From positions 21,692,736 through 21,756,735 of the forward strand of contig OU342819.1 of the NCBI GenBank assembly GCA_910591455.2: a stretch of DNA of 64,000 bases, in the 5' to 3' direction. Made by a program: the position numbers and the translations under genes. Under the pieces are notes generated by a model. The model did not search any database, was not told where the DNA came from, and saw only the letters and a list, made by a program, of their open reading frames with translations. Shown here piece after piece: positions 49,118 through 61,397 of the stretch (its first letter is position 1; the number at the start of each line of letters is the position of its first letter). Source of the DNA: Pholis gunnellus (Eukaryota > Chordata > Actinopteri > Perciformes > Pholidae).

Positions 49118-49290
49118 AACGTGGACGTAGTCGTCATGACGTCACTCATTGCTTTGTGGGCTGAAGTTTTGAAGCCTTGAGTTCAGCATTTGGGCCGTTG
49201 CCATCTTGGATTACGTCCGTCGTTGTGGTGTTTTTTTGCTCGTCATCATCTTGGTTTTATTTGTCACCGTCTTGAATTGTACTAAACGTA
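49118..49290 (+). mobile_element. Degenerate 5' part of repeat R1
   Basis: GTGGACGTAGTCGTCATGAC, TTTGTGGGCTGAAG, GGGCCGTTGCCATCTTGGAT and a second CATCTTGG block match the 5' half of the 34.99-kb copy. The CTCF-core end is absent. Confidence 0.6.
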
Positions 49291-49299
49291 ACCAAAGTC

Positions 49300-51260
49300 A
49301 GTTAGAATTCACAACGTTCTTTAAAATCAGGGAGGAAAACACGTTCCTCCTCGTGACTTTATGTCGTTTTGTCGGAGACGGCGTTGAACAAGCACGAGGA
49401 GTTTACTTCCTGTATTCAATCCTGCGTCGCTTGCGTCCGTGTGGACTCACTGCCGGTCGGTGGAGCAGAGGAACCTTCAGCTGACGAGCTTTTCCAGAGC
49501 TTTCAGCTCGATCCCACAGTCTTCATCGGTAGTTTGGTTTTGATTTGATCCATAAGAAGCTCACGTTGGTTTAAATCTGAAGCGTGCTTTTATTTTGTGT
49601 AATATTGTTTTGTTAAGTGTAAATGAATTCATTTTGACTTCTCAGTCGGACTCTTCTCCTCCTTCGCTCTTTCCTTTCTCTCTCCTTCTTCTTCAAAAGG
49701 CTAAAGATCTCCTCAAAGTCAACCGGAGCCGATTGAAAAAACGGAGCTCTGCCTTTTCAACCTCCATCAAATCTATAAAAGACAGATGAAGAAGAGATAT
49801 TATGGAGGACATGAAAGATGGAAGAGCGGAGTCGGACCTCAGGAGGGAAAGAGACGGAGCAAAGTCAGCTTTGTTGGTGAAGGACGATTACGAATATTCC
49901 ATAAAATACGACAGCATGAGCACGTTGATCAGGGAAACATTCCTCATTCTGAGGTTACTATCCTGAAATGTAATTTCTAATAACTTTTCATGACTCATCG
50001 TTATTCACGGCTGGATGTCACCTCCATAAAAACATGACTCCGCCCACAAATGATCTGCTGAGCTTCATAAAAAATAAAAAAAGGATTCACCACAAAACGT
50101 ATACGAATATTTATTCTGCATATTAAACGGTGGTTATGCTGTCAGTATTCTACAGCTACTATGTTAAAGGGTTATTATTAGTCATTTACAGGAAGCATAT
50201 ATTATAAAGAAGACATCTCACGTGATCTCACGGGCAATTAGGGAAACAAGATGGCAACAGAATGTCTCTTACAGTATCTTTACGTATCAATAATTAACTA
50301 AAGAATCAAATCTGCAAATAAAGGATTGTTTGTATATTTACAGTATTCCTCCTCTTCCTCCTCCTCTTCCTCCTCCTCTTCCTCCTCCAGGATCACCTGA
50401 TCAAACGCTGAGGCTCATGGGAGCTGAAGTTGTGGAGGAAGTGAAATGAAACCTCGAGCGACTTCTCCAAGAGATGTGCCGCTTCCCCCCAGTGCATTCT
50501 GGGTAACAGGCTAAACGGATGAATGACGACACAATAAAGTTTTATTTATCAGTGCATGAATTCATTGTTAAAATAATGGACGTCTGTTGATTCACAGCAT
50601 TAAAACAGACGTTAAAAAATAAATATTGAATCCCTCCTCCCCCTCCTCCCCCTCCTCCCCCTCCTCCCCCCTCCTCCCCCTCCTCCCCTCCTCTGAACAT
50701 CTCGCGGCTCAAAGGGCGAGTTAATGGAGAGTTTTACAGCCGGCTGTAAAACCAGTTCATCTTCTCTCCTCCATTTCATCCGTGATGCTTCCCTTCATCC
50801 TTCCTTCTCTTTCTCTTCTCCCTCTTTATGTCTTTACATCTTTACAGCCCTTCATCATCCGTCCCTTTATGGTTTTGCTCTGCATCTGTTTTTCCTGTTT
50901 TGGGTGTTTTTGTTCTAAAGAAGGAAAATGTTAAAGCTGCAAACAACGTGCTGTCACTCAGATGAATGTGTTTGTGATGTAATGAGCATAAATTATCAGT
51001 CTGTACATTTTTAATATAGTTTTACCTCCAATTACTTCAATTCATAAAGACTTTTTAATGTTTTTTGTGCTCTTCAAGAATTCAAGGTAACACGAGACGA
51101 GCGACGCATTCCTTTAAAAATAATTCAAACAAAAGAGCAGATTTTTATTCTCTGTGTGAGCAGCTGTCAGACTGTCAAACAAACAAACATCCAGACGTTC
51201 TATGTTTGAATAAACCGGTTCACCAGCTGGAATCCAGATATTTCATGTTGGTGGTAGAGT
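49300..51260. other. Non-coding stretch
   Basis: Contains CTCCTCTTCC repeats (50345-50390) and CCCCTCCT repeats (50632-50693), otherwise AT-rich. No gene recognised. Confidence 0.6.
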
Positions 51261-51266
51261 CCACTT

Positions 51267-51331
51267 GACTGGTCTCCACCGAGTCCTGACCAGAACCCCA
51301 TCCAACACCTTCGGGTTGAACTGATGAGCCA
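51267..51331 (+). pseudogene. Remnant of a Tc1/mariner-type transposase
   Basis: One frame reads DWSPPSPDQNPIQHLRVELM. Tc1/mariner transposases carry W.(S)QSPDLNPIE.LW..L around the last catalytic acidic residue. Here that Glu is Gln (NPIQ). Only about 20 codons remain and they run straight into the 23-bp minisatellite. No terminal inverted repeats were seen. Confidence 0.6.
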
Positions 51332-54300
51332 GGTTCAGGTCTATAGTTAGGGCTGGTTCAGGTCTATAGTTAGGGCTGGTTCAGGTCTATAGTTAGGGCT
51401 GGTTCAGGTCTATAGTTAGGGCTGGTTCAGGTCTATAGTTAGGGCTGGTTCAGGTTTATAGTTAGGGCTGGTTCAGGTTTATAGTTAGGACTGGTTCAGG
51501 TCTATAGTTAGGGCTGGTTCAGGTCTATAGTTAGGGCTGGTTCAGGTCTATAGTTAGGGCTGGCTCAGGTCTATAGTTAGGACTGGTTCAGGTTTATAGT
51601 TAGGGCTGGCTCAGGTCTATAGTTAGGACTGGTTCAGGTTTATAGTTAGGGCTGGTTCAGGTTTATAGTTAGGACTGGTTCAGGTCTATAGTTAGGGCTG
51701 GATCAGGTTTATAGTTAGGACTGGTTCAGGTCTATAGTTAGGGCTGGATCAGGTTTATAGTTAGGACTGGTTCAGGTTCATAGTTAGGACTGGCTCAGGT
51801 CTATAGTTAGGACTGGTTCAGGTTCATAGTTAGGACTGGCTCAGGTCTATAGTTAGGACTGGTTCAGGTTCATAGTTAGGGCTGGCTCAGGTTTATAGTT
51901 AGGACTGGTTCAGGTCTATAGTTAGGACTGGTTCAGGTTTATAGTTAGGGCTGGCTCAGGTCTATAGTTAGGACTGGCTCAGGTTTATAGTTAGGGCTGG
52001 CTCAGGTTTATAGTTAGGGCTGGCTCAGGTTTATAGTTAGGGCTGGTTCAGGTCTATAGTTAGGGCTGGTTCAGGTTTATAGTTAGGACTGGCTCAGGTT
52101 CATAGTTAGGACTGGTTCAGGTCTATAGTTAGGGCTGGTTCAGGTCTATAGTTAGGGCTGGTTCAGGTTTATAGTTAGGACTGGTTCAGGTTTATAGTTA
52201 GGACTGGCTCAGGTTCATAGTTAGGACTGGTTCAGGTCTATAGTTAGGGCTGGTTCAGGTCTATAGTTAGGGCTGGTTCAGGTTTATAGTTAGGACTGGC
52301 TCAGGTTCATAGTTAGGACTGGTTCAGGTCTATAGTTAGGGCTGGTTCAGGTCTATAGTTAGGACTGGTTCAGGTTTATAGTTAGGGCTGGCTCAGGTCT
52401 ATAGTTAGGACTGGTTCAGGTTTATAGTTAGGGCTGGTTCAGGTTTATAGTTAGGACTGGTTCAGGTCTATAGTTAGGGCTGGTTCAGGTTTATAGTTAG
52501 GGCTGGTTCAGGTTTATAGTTAGGACTGGTTCAGGTCTATAGTTAGGGCTGGTTCAGGTTTATAGTTAGGGCTGGCTCAGGTCTATAGTTAGGACTGGTT
52601 CAGGTTTATAGTTAGGGCTGGTTCAGGTTTATAGTTAGGACTGGTTCAGGTCTATAGTTAGGGCTGGTTCAGGTTTATAGTTAGGGCTGGCTCAGGTCTA
52701 TAGTTAGGGCTGGTTCAGGTTTATAGTTAGGGCTGGCTCAGGTCTTTAGTTAGGACTGGTTCAGGTTTATAGTTAGGGCTGGTTCAGGTCTATAGTTAGG
52801 ACTGGTTCAGGTCTATAGTTAGGGCTGGTTCAGGTTTATAGTTAGGGCTGGCTCAGGTCTATAGTTAGGACTGGTTCAGGTTTATAGTTAGGACTGGTTC
52901 AGGTCTATAGTTAGGACTGGTTCAGGTCTATAGTTAGGGCTGGTTCAGGTTTATAGTTAGGGCTGGTTCAGGTCTATAGTTAGGACTGGTTCAGGTTTAT
53001 AGTTAGGGCTGGTTCAGGTTTATAGTTAGGACTGGTTCAGGTCTATAGTTAGGACTGGCTCAGGTCTATAGTTAGGACTGGTTCAGGTCTATAGTTAGGG
53101 CTGGTTCAGGTCTATAGTTAGGACTGGTTCAGGTCTATAGTTAGGGCTGGTTCAGGTTTATAGTTAGGGCTGGCTCAGGTCTATAGTTAGGACTGGTTCA
53201 GGTCTATAGTTAGGGCTGGTTCAGGTCTATAGTTAGGACTGGTTCAGGTCTATAGTTAGGGCTGGTTCAGGTTTATAGTTAGGGCTGGTTCAGGTCTATA
53301 GTTAGGACTGGTTCAGGTTTATAGTTAGGGCTGGTTCAGGTTTATAGTTAGGACTGGTTCAGGTCTATAGTTAGGACTGGCTCAGGTCTATAGTTAGGAC
53401 TGGTTCAGGTCTATAGTTAGGGCTGGTTCAGGTCTATAGTTAGGACTGGTTCAGGTCTATAGTTAGGACTGGCTCAGGTCTATAGTTAGGACTGGTTCAG
53501 GTCTATAGTTAGGGCTGGTTCAGGTCTATAGTTAGGACTGGTTCAGGTCTATAGTTAGGGCTGGTTCAGGTTTATAGTTAGGGCTGGTTCAGGTCTATAG
53601 TTAGGACTGGTTCAGGTTTATAGTTAGGGCTGGTTCAGGTTTATAGTTAGGACTGTTTCAGGTCTATAGTTAGGACTGGCTCAGGTCTATAGTTAGGACT
53701 GGTTCAGGTCTATAGTTAGGGCTGGTTCAGGTTTATAGTTAGGGCTGGTTCAGGTCTATAGTTAGGACTGGTTCAGGTTTATAGTTAGGGCTGGTTCAGG
53801 TTTATAGTTAGGACTGTTTCAGGTCTATAGTTAGGACTGGCTCAGGTCTATAGTTAGGACTGGTTCAGGTCTATAGTTAGGGCTGGTTCATGTTTATAGT
53901 TAGGACTGGTTCAGGTCTATAGTTAGGACTGGCTCAGGTCTATAGTTAGGACTGGCTCAGGTCTATAGTTAGGGCTGGTTCAGGTTTATAGTTAGGACTG
54001 GTTCAGGTCTATAGTTAGGACTGGCTCAGGTCTATAGTTAGGGCTGGTTCAGGTCTATAGTTAGGACTGGCTCAGGTCTATAGTTAGGGCTGGTTCAGGT
54101 CTATAGTTAGGGCTGGTTCAGGTCTATAGTTAGGGCTGGTTCAGGTCTATAGTTAGGACTGGTTCAGGTCTATAGTTAGGACTGGTTCAGGTCTATAGTT
54201 AGGGCTGGTTCAGGTCTATAGTTAGGGCTGGTTCAGGTCTATAGTTAGGACTGGTTCAGGTTTATAGTTAGGACTGGTTCAGGTCTATAGTTAGGACTGG

Positions 54301-55112
54301 TTCAGGTTTATAGTTAGGACTGGTTCAGGTCTATAGTTAGGACTGGTTCAGGTCTATAGTTAGGACTGGCTCAGGTCTATAGTTAGGACTGGTTCAGGTC
54401 TATAGTTAGGGCTGGTTCAGGTCTATAGTTAGGGCTGGTTCAGGTCTATAGTTAGGGCTGGTTCAGGTCTATAGTTAGGACTGGTTCAGGTTTATAGTTA
54501 GGACTGGTTCAGGTCTATAGTTAGGACTGGTTCAGGTCTATAGTTAGGACTGGTTCAGGTCTATAGTTAGGACTGGCTCAGGTCTATAGTTAGGACTGGT
54601 TCAGGTCTATAGTTAGGGCTGGTTCAGGTCTATAGTTAGGGCTGGTTCAGGTCTATAGTTAGGGCTGGTTCAGGTCTATAGTTAGGGCTGGTTCAGGTCT
54701 ATAGTTAGGGCTGGTTCAGGTCTATAGTTAGGACTGGTTCAGGTTTATAGTTAGGACTGGTTCAGGTCTATAGTTAGGACTGGTTCAGGTTTATAGTTAG
54801 GACTGGTTCAGGTCTATAGTTAGGACTGGTTCAGGTCTATAGTTAGGACTGGCTCAGGTCTATAGTTAGGACTGGTTCAGGTCTATAGTTAGGGCTGGTT
54901 CAGGTCTATAGTTAGGGCTGGTTCAGGTCTATAGTTAGGGCTGGTTCAGGTCTATAGTTAGGACTGGTTCAGGTTTATAGTTAGGACTGGTTCAGGTCTA
55001 TAGTTAGGACTGGTTCAGGTCTATAGTTAGGACTGGTTCAGGTTTATAGTTAGGACTGGTTCAGGTTCATAGTTAGGACTGGTTCAGGTCTATAGTTAGG
55101 GCTGGCTCAGCT
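51332..55112 (+). repeat. 23-bp minisatellite, about 164 units, 3.8 kb
   Basis: Unit GGTTCAGGTCTATAGTTAGG + GCT, with three main variable sites (TTC/CTC, GTC/GTT/TTCA, GGGCT/GGACT). The GGGCT variant contains the hexamer TTAGGG. Near the right end, marker variants recur at 54259, 54489, 54742 and 54972, that is every 230 or 253 bases (10 or 11 units), a higher-order repeat. Every frame contains TAG, so it is not coding. Confidence 0.97.
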
Positions 55113-56240
55113 GTGGATATGGATCCTCTGTTCATCATGAACCCTTAAAGGTGTTTTGTGGACTTTCTCCTGTTTGATTGGAGGTTCAAAGGACGGACGA
55201 TGTGTTCAGATTGTAAAGGCCTCTGAGGAAAAGTTGCTCTTTGATTCTTCTCTTATGTGAGTTTTACGATCAACTGAACGCCGGTTTGAACGCACTAAAC
55301 GTTTACGTGTGAAGCTCGTGAACATCGAGAGCGTCCTTCATGCTTCCTGGAGGTCACGCCGGACGCTTGTCTTGAGTTACTCAGCGGCTGCATTCAGCGC
55401 GACTCTCCCTTTAACCCCCGCCGGGACGCTCAGGTGTCGGGTCGATCGCACAGGGCTTCCCTTTAGCCTCCTCCTCCTCAAACAGAGTGACATTTATAGA
55501 CGCTATTTGTGCGTTTGGTCTCAGACGGTCTGATCGATATCTGAGAGAAGAAGTGCAGCAGGTCAGGACGTCAGCGGTGTCTCATTACAGAGCCAGACTC
55601 ATGGGGGTGGTGGTGCTTCCTTGAGCCTCATTTATTACCATTCTTTGTCTTCTTGTGGAGATATTTTGTAATTTATTTGTTTCACAGACTGTAATCACGA
55701 TTATTGTCTCTTTTTAATGATCTTTTGGGCGTTTTATGTTTGTATGAGAACAGAAGAGCAGAGAAAACAACAAAGCTTCTTTCATGAGAAGGAAAATCTT
55801 TAGAATGAGTTTCTGCATTAAAACGATCTCATTGAACGAGTCGTAGCTGAACGGTGAGTGACAGTGCGGGCGTAGCGGCGGGGGGGCGGGGCTTAGCTGT
55901 CTGATTGATGGACACTGATTTAGAAAACAGAAACAGACGGAAGCACAGTAGGAAGGAGAAGGAGCGTTTCTCCTCAGCGCTCTGAACACAAACAGAAATC
56001 TAATTACTGAGCTGTTTGTTCTGCTGCAGACCGACAGTAAAAACACTGAAACTACCTTCCTCATTAACCGCGCTCTGTTCACCTCTTTAATGATGCTTTC
56101 ATTGGTTTTAGGAAATTAAAGGGTCAGATAGTTGATTAGAATCTGCTGCGATTTATGATTCAGCCCTTTTATTGTTTACTCAGAGACCTGATGACTCACA
56201 GGAGACGAGTTCTTGTCTTTCATAATGTCGAAGGATGTTT
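55113..56240. other. Non-coding stretch
   Basis: Unique sequence with a short G run near 55878. Nothing recognised. Confidence 0.5.
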
Positions 56241-56243
56241 AGT

Positions 56244-56308
56244 GGGTCAACAGGTCAACAGGTCAACAGGTCAACAGGTCAACAGGTCAACAGGTCAACA
56301 GGTCAACA
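56244..56308 (+). repeat. 8-bp minisatellite (CAGGTCAA), about eight units
   Basis: Contiguous CAGGTCAA copies. AGGTCA, the nuclear-receptor half-site, occurs once per unit as direct repeats spaced by two bases (DR2-like). Confidence 0.93.
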
Positions 56309-56749
56309 TCAGACATTGAAGGGATGCTCATCATATGAAGGCTGAAAAACCTGAAGATGAACTTGAGCTGCAGCTCAGCATGTGTGTCAAGTAGTAAATC
56401 AGAACAAATAATGAATTCATTCACTAACATGAATTGTGTCTCAGAGTCTTAAACATGACGGTGGATGTGTGTGTGTTCTCTGTTGTTTCTCATCAGTTGC
56501 AGCTATTTTTGCGCAAAATTCAAAAAATGTTGAAGACTCAAAAGTGGATGAATAAAATCCGTCCAAAATACCAAATTAAGACGCTCGGACCTTAAAGAAC
56601 GGAAAACTGAACAATCTGAAGAAACTGTTGACATTTGGAGGTTCATGTGAGAAAAGCTCTGAACGAGGATTCATTCACACCACAGATTCCATTACAGTAT
56701 CGATTTCACTCCGACACACTCAGGACAAGATAGTTCAGGACTGAAATGC

Positions 56750-56829
<80 letters not shown>

Positions 56830-57533
56830 TTTTTCCAAAGCTGTGGTCACACACACACACACATGTGGCTGCAGCACGTGACCGGCTACATGTAGAGAAG
56901 ACGGCAAACACAAAGAGAGAAGTTGTGTTTCTGAATAAAGCCATAAAGGGAACTTAACTACGGGAGTCTGGAGAACATGAAGGAGGAGGTCCATGGAGGT
57001 CTGGGTCCGTAGGAGGTCTGGGTCTGTAGGAGGTCTGGGTCCATGGAGGTCTGGGTCTGTAGGAACCAGTGGATTCAAGCCTTTAAACCTGGACCACCAG
57101 ACCTCCTGCTTTGTCTGGAACAGAGCTCCTCCTCCTCCAGCCTCCCTTAAATATGAGGGGAGGGGCCTCCCACTGATCATGGACCAGGACCACCTGAGAG
57201 CATGGAGAGGAGGGGGGGGGGGGGGGGGGGGGGGGAGCGTCTCCTCCTTCTGTTTCAGTGATCATAATACGAGATAAAAGAAGAAACAAAACGTATGTTT
57301 CACTTTAGTTGTTTGAAATAGTGATTGTGAGTTGGCTGTAGTAAGTCAAGAGTACTTCTTAAGTAGAGTTTCAAGTCTTCACACGTTTTTTAGTTACTTA
57401 AACTCAAGTGTAAGTGTACTACACTATAAAAACACACAATACCTGTTCAACTATACTTGCATGAAAGTACCTTTACTTTTAAGGCAATCGGTTTGCATGC
57501 AAGTATGGTTAACTAATTTGATTTTACAGTGTA

Positions 57534-57576
<43 letters not shown>

Positions 57577-57660
57577 GTATATGTGTGTACTTTATATAAC
57601 GTCTCCTCATATATATATATATATATATATTTACTGCGTTTTCCTATGAAAGTCCAGCAA
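56309..57660. repeat. Non-coding stretch with GT, poly-G and TA runs
   Basis: GT run 56752-56827, GGAGGTCTGGGTC repeats (56987-57062), G run 57210-57235, and TA arrays 57531-57576 and 57609-57631. A segment at 57361-57530 (GGCAATCGGTTTGCATGCAA) resembles a repeat I recall from fish DNA. Confidence 0.85.
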
Positions 57661-57663
57661 CAC

Positions 57664-58055
57664 GTGTTGTTGGTTTGTAGAGTTAAGAAGCCTCGATTTT
57701 GCAGATTTTGTCGTCTCCATGTTGTTGTTTCTTTTGTAACCAGTGAACAGGAAGTGACCATATGTGGACTGAGGAGGAGTGACGTAGAGACCTGTCAATC
57801 ACCGTGTAGCCCCGCCCCTAAAGCATCCCCTGCTTTATGGTCTGTGTGACTCTAAATGGACCATCATTTACTAAATGAACATCATGCTGTATTGAAGAAG
57901 ACTTGAAACTAGAGATTGAGACCATAAACTCATGTTTACAATGTTTACTGAGGTAATAAATCAAGAGAGAAGTAGAGTCATTTTCTCATAGACTTCTATA
58001 CAACCAGAGGAGTCGCCCCCTGGTGGACACTAGAGAGAATGCAGCTTTAACACGT
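57664..58055 (+). mobile_element. Repeat R1 copy, AACAGGAAGTGACC subfamily
   Basis: Nearly collinear with the 18.29-kb copy: CCAGTGAACAGGAAGTGACC, GAGGAGTGACGTAGAGACC, GCCCCGCCCCTAAAGCATCC, and the core at 58014-58026, ending at GCAGCTTTAACACGTGAAG. Confidence 0.9.
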
Positions 58056-58080
58056 GAAGAACTGAAGAACTTTTCACAAC

Positions 58081-58400
58081 CGGAGGTTGACGTCTGCTCG
58101 TTTCATGAATACAGTCTTTTCAAAATAAACTTTCGTCTTCACAGGAAACCACTCAGTTATGTTTAGTCGACCAAAACCTCTTCAGGTTTAAGAAAAGACG
58201 CCGACTTCTCGTTTCACACGAGGAACGAACATCGTTCTCCTGGAAGAAACTCTGTTTGTTGGACTCATCCACCCGTGTGTGCTTCTCTCGTCTTTATTAT
58301 TTCGCTTCATTATTTCTTGGGACTGCTACCAATCACAGCGCATCATTTTTACAGGTAAAGCTACGAATGCTGGACGACAGCAGCCCGTGAGACGTGTTGG
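58081..58400 (+). mobile_element. Dispersed repeat R5 copy next to R1
   Basis: Contains CAGTCTTTTCAAAATAAACT (58113-58132), CCAAAACCTCTTCAGGTTTA, CTGTTTGTTGGACTCATCCA and CTACGAATGCTGGACGACAG. Parts recur at 23.52, 39.35 and 44.08 kb. No coding capacity. Confidence 0.6.
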
Positions 58401-58796
58401 TGTGTGTTGGAGGGTTCGTCGGGTTGAGCTGTAACTAAAAGCTGCAGAACCTGGAATGTGAATCTTCTACTTGTTGCAGTGGATGAAAACACTGCTGCGG
58501 ATAAGAGCTGAGTCGGGTTCCCACAGTGAGTCAGTCTGCAGCTCAGATGTGTTGTTTCAGAGCTGATGAGGACACTCAGACGTCTCAGAGACGTCTCCAT
58601 TCTGTCCTCATCCATCCTCTTCAAACTGACAGCCGACATGAAGCGGAACCCGGCAGATGGAAATCTCACCGTTTCATAGCGTCGGATTGTTGCTCCTCAC
58701 TCTGCTGCTGCTCACATTTTAAATGTAAAAGAAAGACGACGGCTCGCCTCGCTCCGCTGTTATTCCACTAAAAATAACTCTCACCCTCTCAGCTGC

Positions 58797-58856
<60 letters not shown>

Positions 58857-59509
58857 TGACCCTGTTGCTTGAAGCCGTTTGATAAAACAACACAAGGTGT
58901 ATTTCTGCACTGAGTATTACAGGAGAACTGAGTACATTCAGCAGATCTCCAGCTACACATATAAACTCTATTTATAACAAACTCTACGTGTTCTAATAAA
59001 AACAACGTTTATTTGAATATCTCTCCTGAAAAGAAACATTATCAGTGTTTTAACAAACTATTTAGCATTTATTAGAATATAAACACGTAATCAGTGTACT
59101 AAGCAGATACAATGTGTTTGAAAGTATCTTTTGATAGTATAGTGAAGTTTAATGACTTTTATCTGCTCATATCATGATGACATGTTGTATTAAAGTCAAT
59201 GCTTAAAGTAAAGTTTTATCAGGTTATAAAACAACCAAACAGACGCTTATAACACATAAAGTGACATCAGGGTTAAAAGACAAACGTTATGATCACAACA
59301 GCCAATAGAAATGTGTTTTCAGAAGTCATTTATTCATTTATTGTGTTTGGAGCCTTTAGAGGCTTTTTACACATCGGCAACATGACGGATAAACGACAGA
59401 GAAACGCCAAATATGATACGTCTCAGGCTTTTATTGTGAAAGGTAAGAACAGAGGGAGTGGATCCGGTCTGAACGAGATCGGATGATCTTTATTCACGCA
59501 TGTTTAAAT
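58401..59509. other. Non-coding stretch with a GT run
   Basis: GT run 58800-58855. The rest is unique and AT-rich, nothing recognised. Confidence 0.55.
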
Positions 59510-59547
59510 ATGTATATATATATATATATACGTGTATATATATATAC

Positions 59548-59587
<40 letters not shown>

Positions 59588-59602
59588 GTGTGTATATATA
59601 CT
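59510..59602. repeat. (TA)n array with CGTG/CATG breaks
   Basis: TATATA blocks interrupted by ACGTGTA and ACATGTGTA. Confidence 0.93.
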
Positions 59603-60157
59603 GTGAGTTTTCTCTAAACTGCTGGTGTTCATCTGTCTCTGGTTGTGATTGGTCCGGAGAGGCCGAAGTGTGAAGTAAACAAGTTAATTATTAATCTGTG
59701 TGATGAATAATACAAACACACACTCCGTATTCATTTGTCAGCTGCCAGGAAACAAAGTCATATTTCATTCCGTGTCCGGAGCCGTTTCAACAGGAAGGAT
59801 TCATATTTCAAACAATCAACCTGGAAACCAGAGCTGAGCGCTGAGTCAGCTGTCTGACTTCAACTGACACAGTTAGTTTGAGATCCAGAGTTCTAAGAAT
59901 GAATTATAAGTAATAAACTGGTTTGAGAGGCTGAACTCTCTGAGGTCTTAAATATTTACACTGCGCTTTATCAAACCACAGATAAATAGGATACATTGTT
60001 ACTGTTAAATTATTATTCAAACACAAACCAGGATCCTGTTTCTAAATCTGACTTAAACATTGTATGATCGTTACCACGCAGCATTGTGCGTTTATGCAAA
60101 CATGAAGAAGTCTGATATGAAACCACAGACTGTTGATAAGAAGGAAGTGTGTCACCG
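59603..60157. other. Non-coding stretch
   Basis: Unique AT-rich sequence. Nothing recognised. Confidence 0.5.
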
Positions 60158-60605
60158 TGACCTCACTCAGGTTTAGTACAGTTTTGAATCCTCAAATTTG
60201 ACATTTCGTCCGTCGTCATCTTTGTTTTTGTCCGTCACCGTTTAGTTTTTTTGCAACACAAAGTGAAACTAGAGGGCGGAGCTAAGGGCAACCAAACGCT
60301 GAATAAGACATTTTTAGGACCAAAATGTTCCAATTAACTTGGTGGTAGAGACCTGTCAATCACTGTGTAGCCCCGCCCCTAAAGCATCCCCTGCTTTATG
60401 GTCTGTTTGACTCTAAATGGACCATCATTCACTAAATGAACATCATGCTGTATTGAAGAAGACTTGAAACTAGAGATTGAGACCATAAACTCATGTTTAC
60501 AATGTTTACTGAGGTAATAAATCAAGAGAGAAGTAGAGTCATTTTCTCATAGACTTCTATACAACCAGAGGAGTCGCCCCCTGGTGGACACTAGAGAGAA
60601 TGCAT
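60158..60605 (+). mobile_element. Repeat R1 copy, GTGAAACTAGAGGG subfamily
   Basis: Matches the 34.99-kb copy: GTCCGTCACCG, GTGAAACTAGAGGGCGGAGC, AACGCTGAATAAGACATTTT and GGACCAAAATGTTCCAATTA. A 49-bp-scale deletion replaces its middle before GACCTGTCAATCAC. The core is at 60575-60587. Confidence 0.88.
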
Positions 60606-61115
60606 GTAAGCTAGCGTGACATGTTTGGTATCAATAAATTCATTGCAATGTGACACCTCTGGCTCCTAAAAACTGAATTTTGTGTGACACCAATGCAAAG
60701 CTTTTTTATACAAAATCTTACTGGGAAAACACCATCATACACATCATTCCTACGAGAGCACGTTGACTCAAGGTTTGATCTGGTTTGAAGACACTTTCAC
60801 AGAAAGACGTCCTCAATGTCCAAACGTTTCCACATGAGAAGCAGCAGGACTGTCCCTGATGTTCCTGCTCTCCAGTCATCAGTTGTTTGACCTTTGTTTG
60901 AGCTCTGAAAGCTCAAATCAAAGCTGTGATCGTCACACCTCTTCTCATGGAGACACATGCTGCTAATTGGCATTCCGGTTAACACGACTCCCCTGTGTCT
61001 CTGCGCCTTTGTGTTGTCACTTCACTGCATCAAAGTTGAAGTGTTTTTTATCATTTTATCACACTTCACCTCCTCCTGACAGCTGAACGGTCTCATCTGC
61101 TGCAACCAAAAAAGT

Positions 61116-61397
61116 TCAAACTCCTTCAGAGAACTTTTCTTTTTCAATCAGAGATTCCTTCTTGGAAAACAGCAGCTGGTCGTCGTATATTTTAAAAGCA
61201 GCTGACCGGCCGATGGGTTCCTCTGGTGTAACATTTGGGCAGAAATGAATCCCGGGCGTTTCCCAGTAGAGGAGAGACATATGCTGGTCAGATAAAAAGT
61301 GAAGGTTTCTGCAGTCAGGCCTCACTGCAACGACTAACTGAAGAGCGGTAAGGCTGAACTGATACGCCAAGATCCACCCGTCATCATCCTGAATCAT
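61116..61397 (-). CDS. Unrecognised 93-codon open frame
   Basis: A single minus-strand frame, not built from simple repeats, with balanced composition: MIQDDDGWILAYQFSLTALQ at the start, then YWETPGIHFCPNVTPEEP and a Lys/Glu-rich end. CTGAACAG directly precedes the ATG and could be an acceptor. I do not recognise the family. There is no signal peptide or membrane span. It may be a chance frame, a decayed mobile-element gene, or a terminal exon of an unknown gene. Flanks 60606-61115 and 61398-62090 show nothing else. Confidence 0.15.
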   Translation of the reverse strand: MIQDDDGWILAYQFSLTALQLVVAVRPDCRNLHFLSDQHMSLLYWETPGIHFCPNVTPEEPIGRSAAFKIYDDQLLFSKKESLIEKEKFSEGV

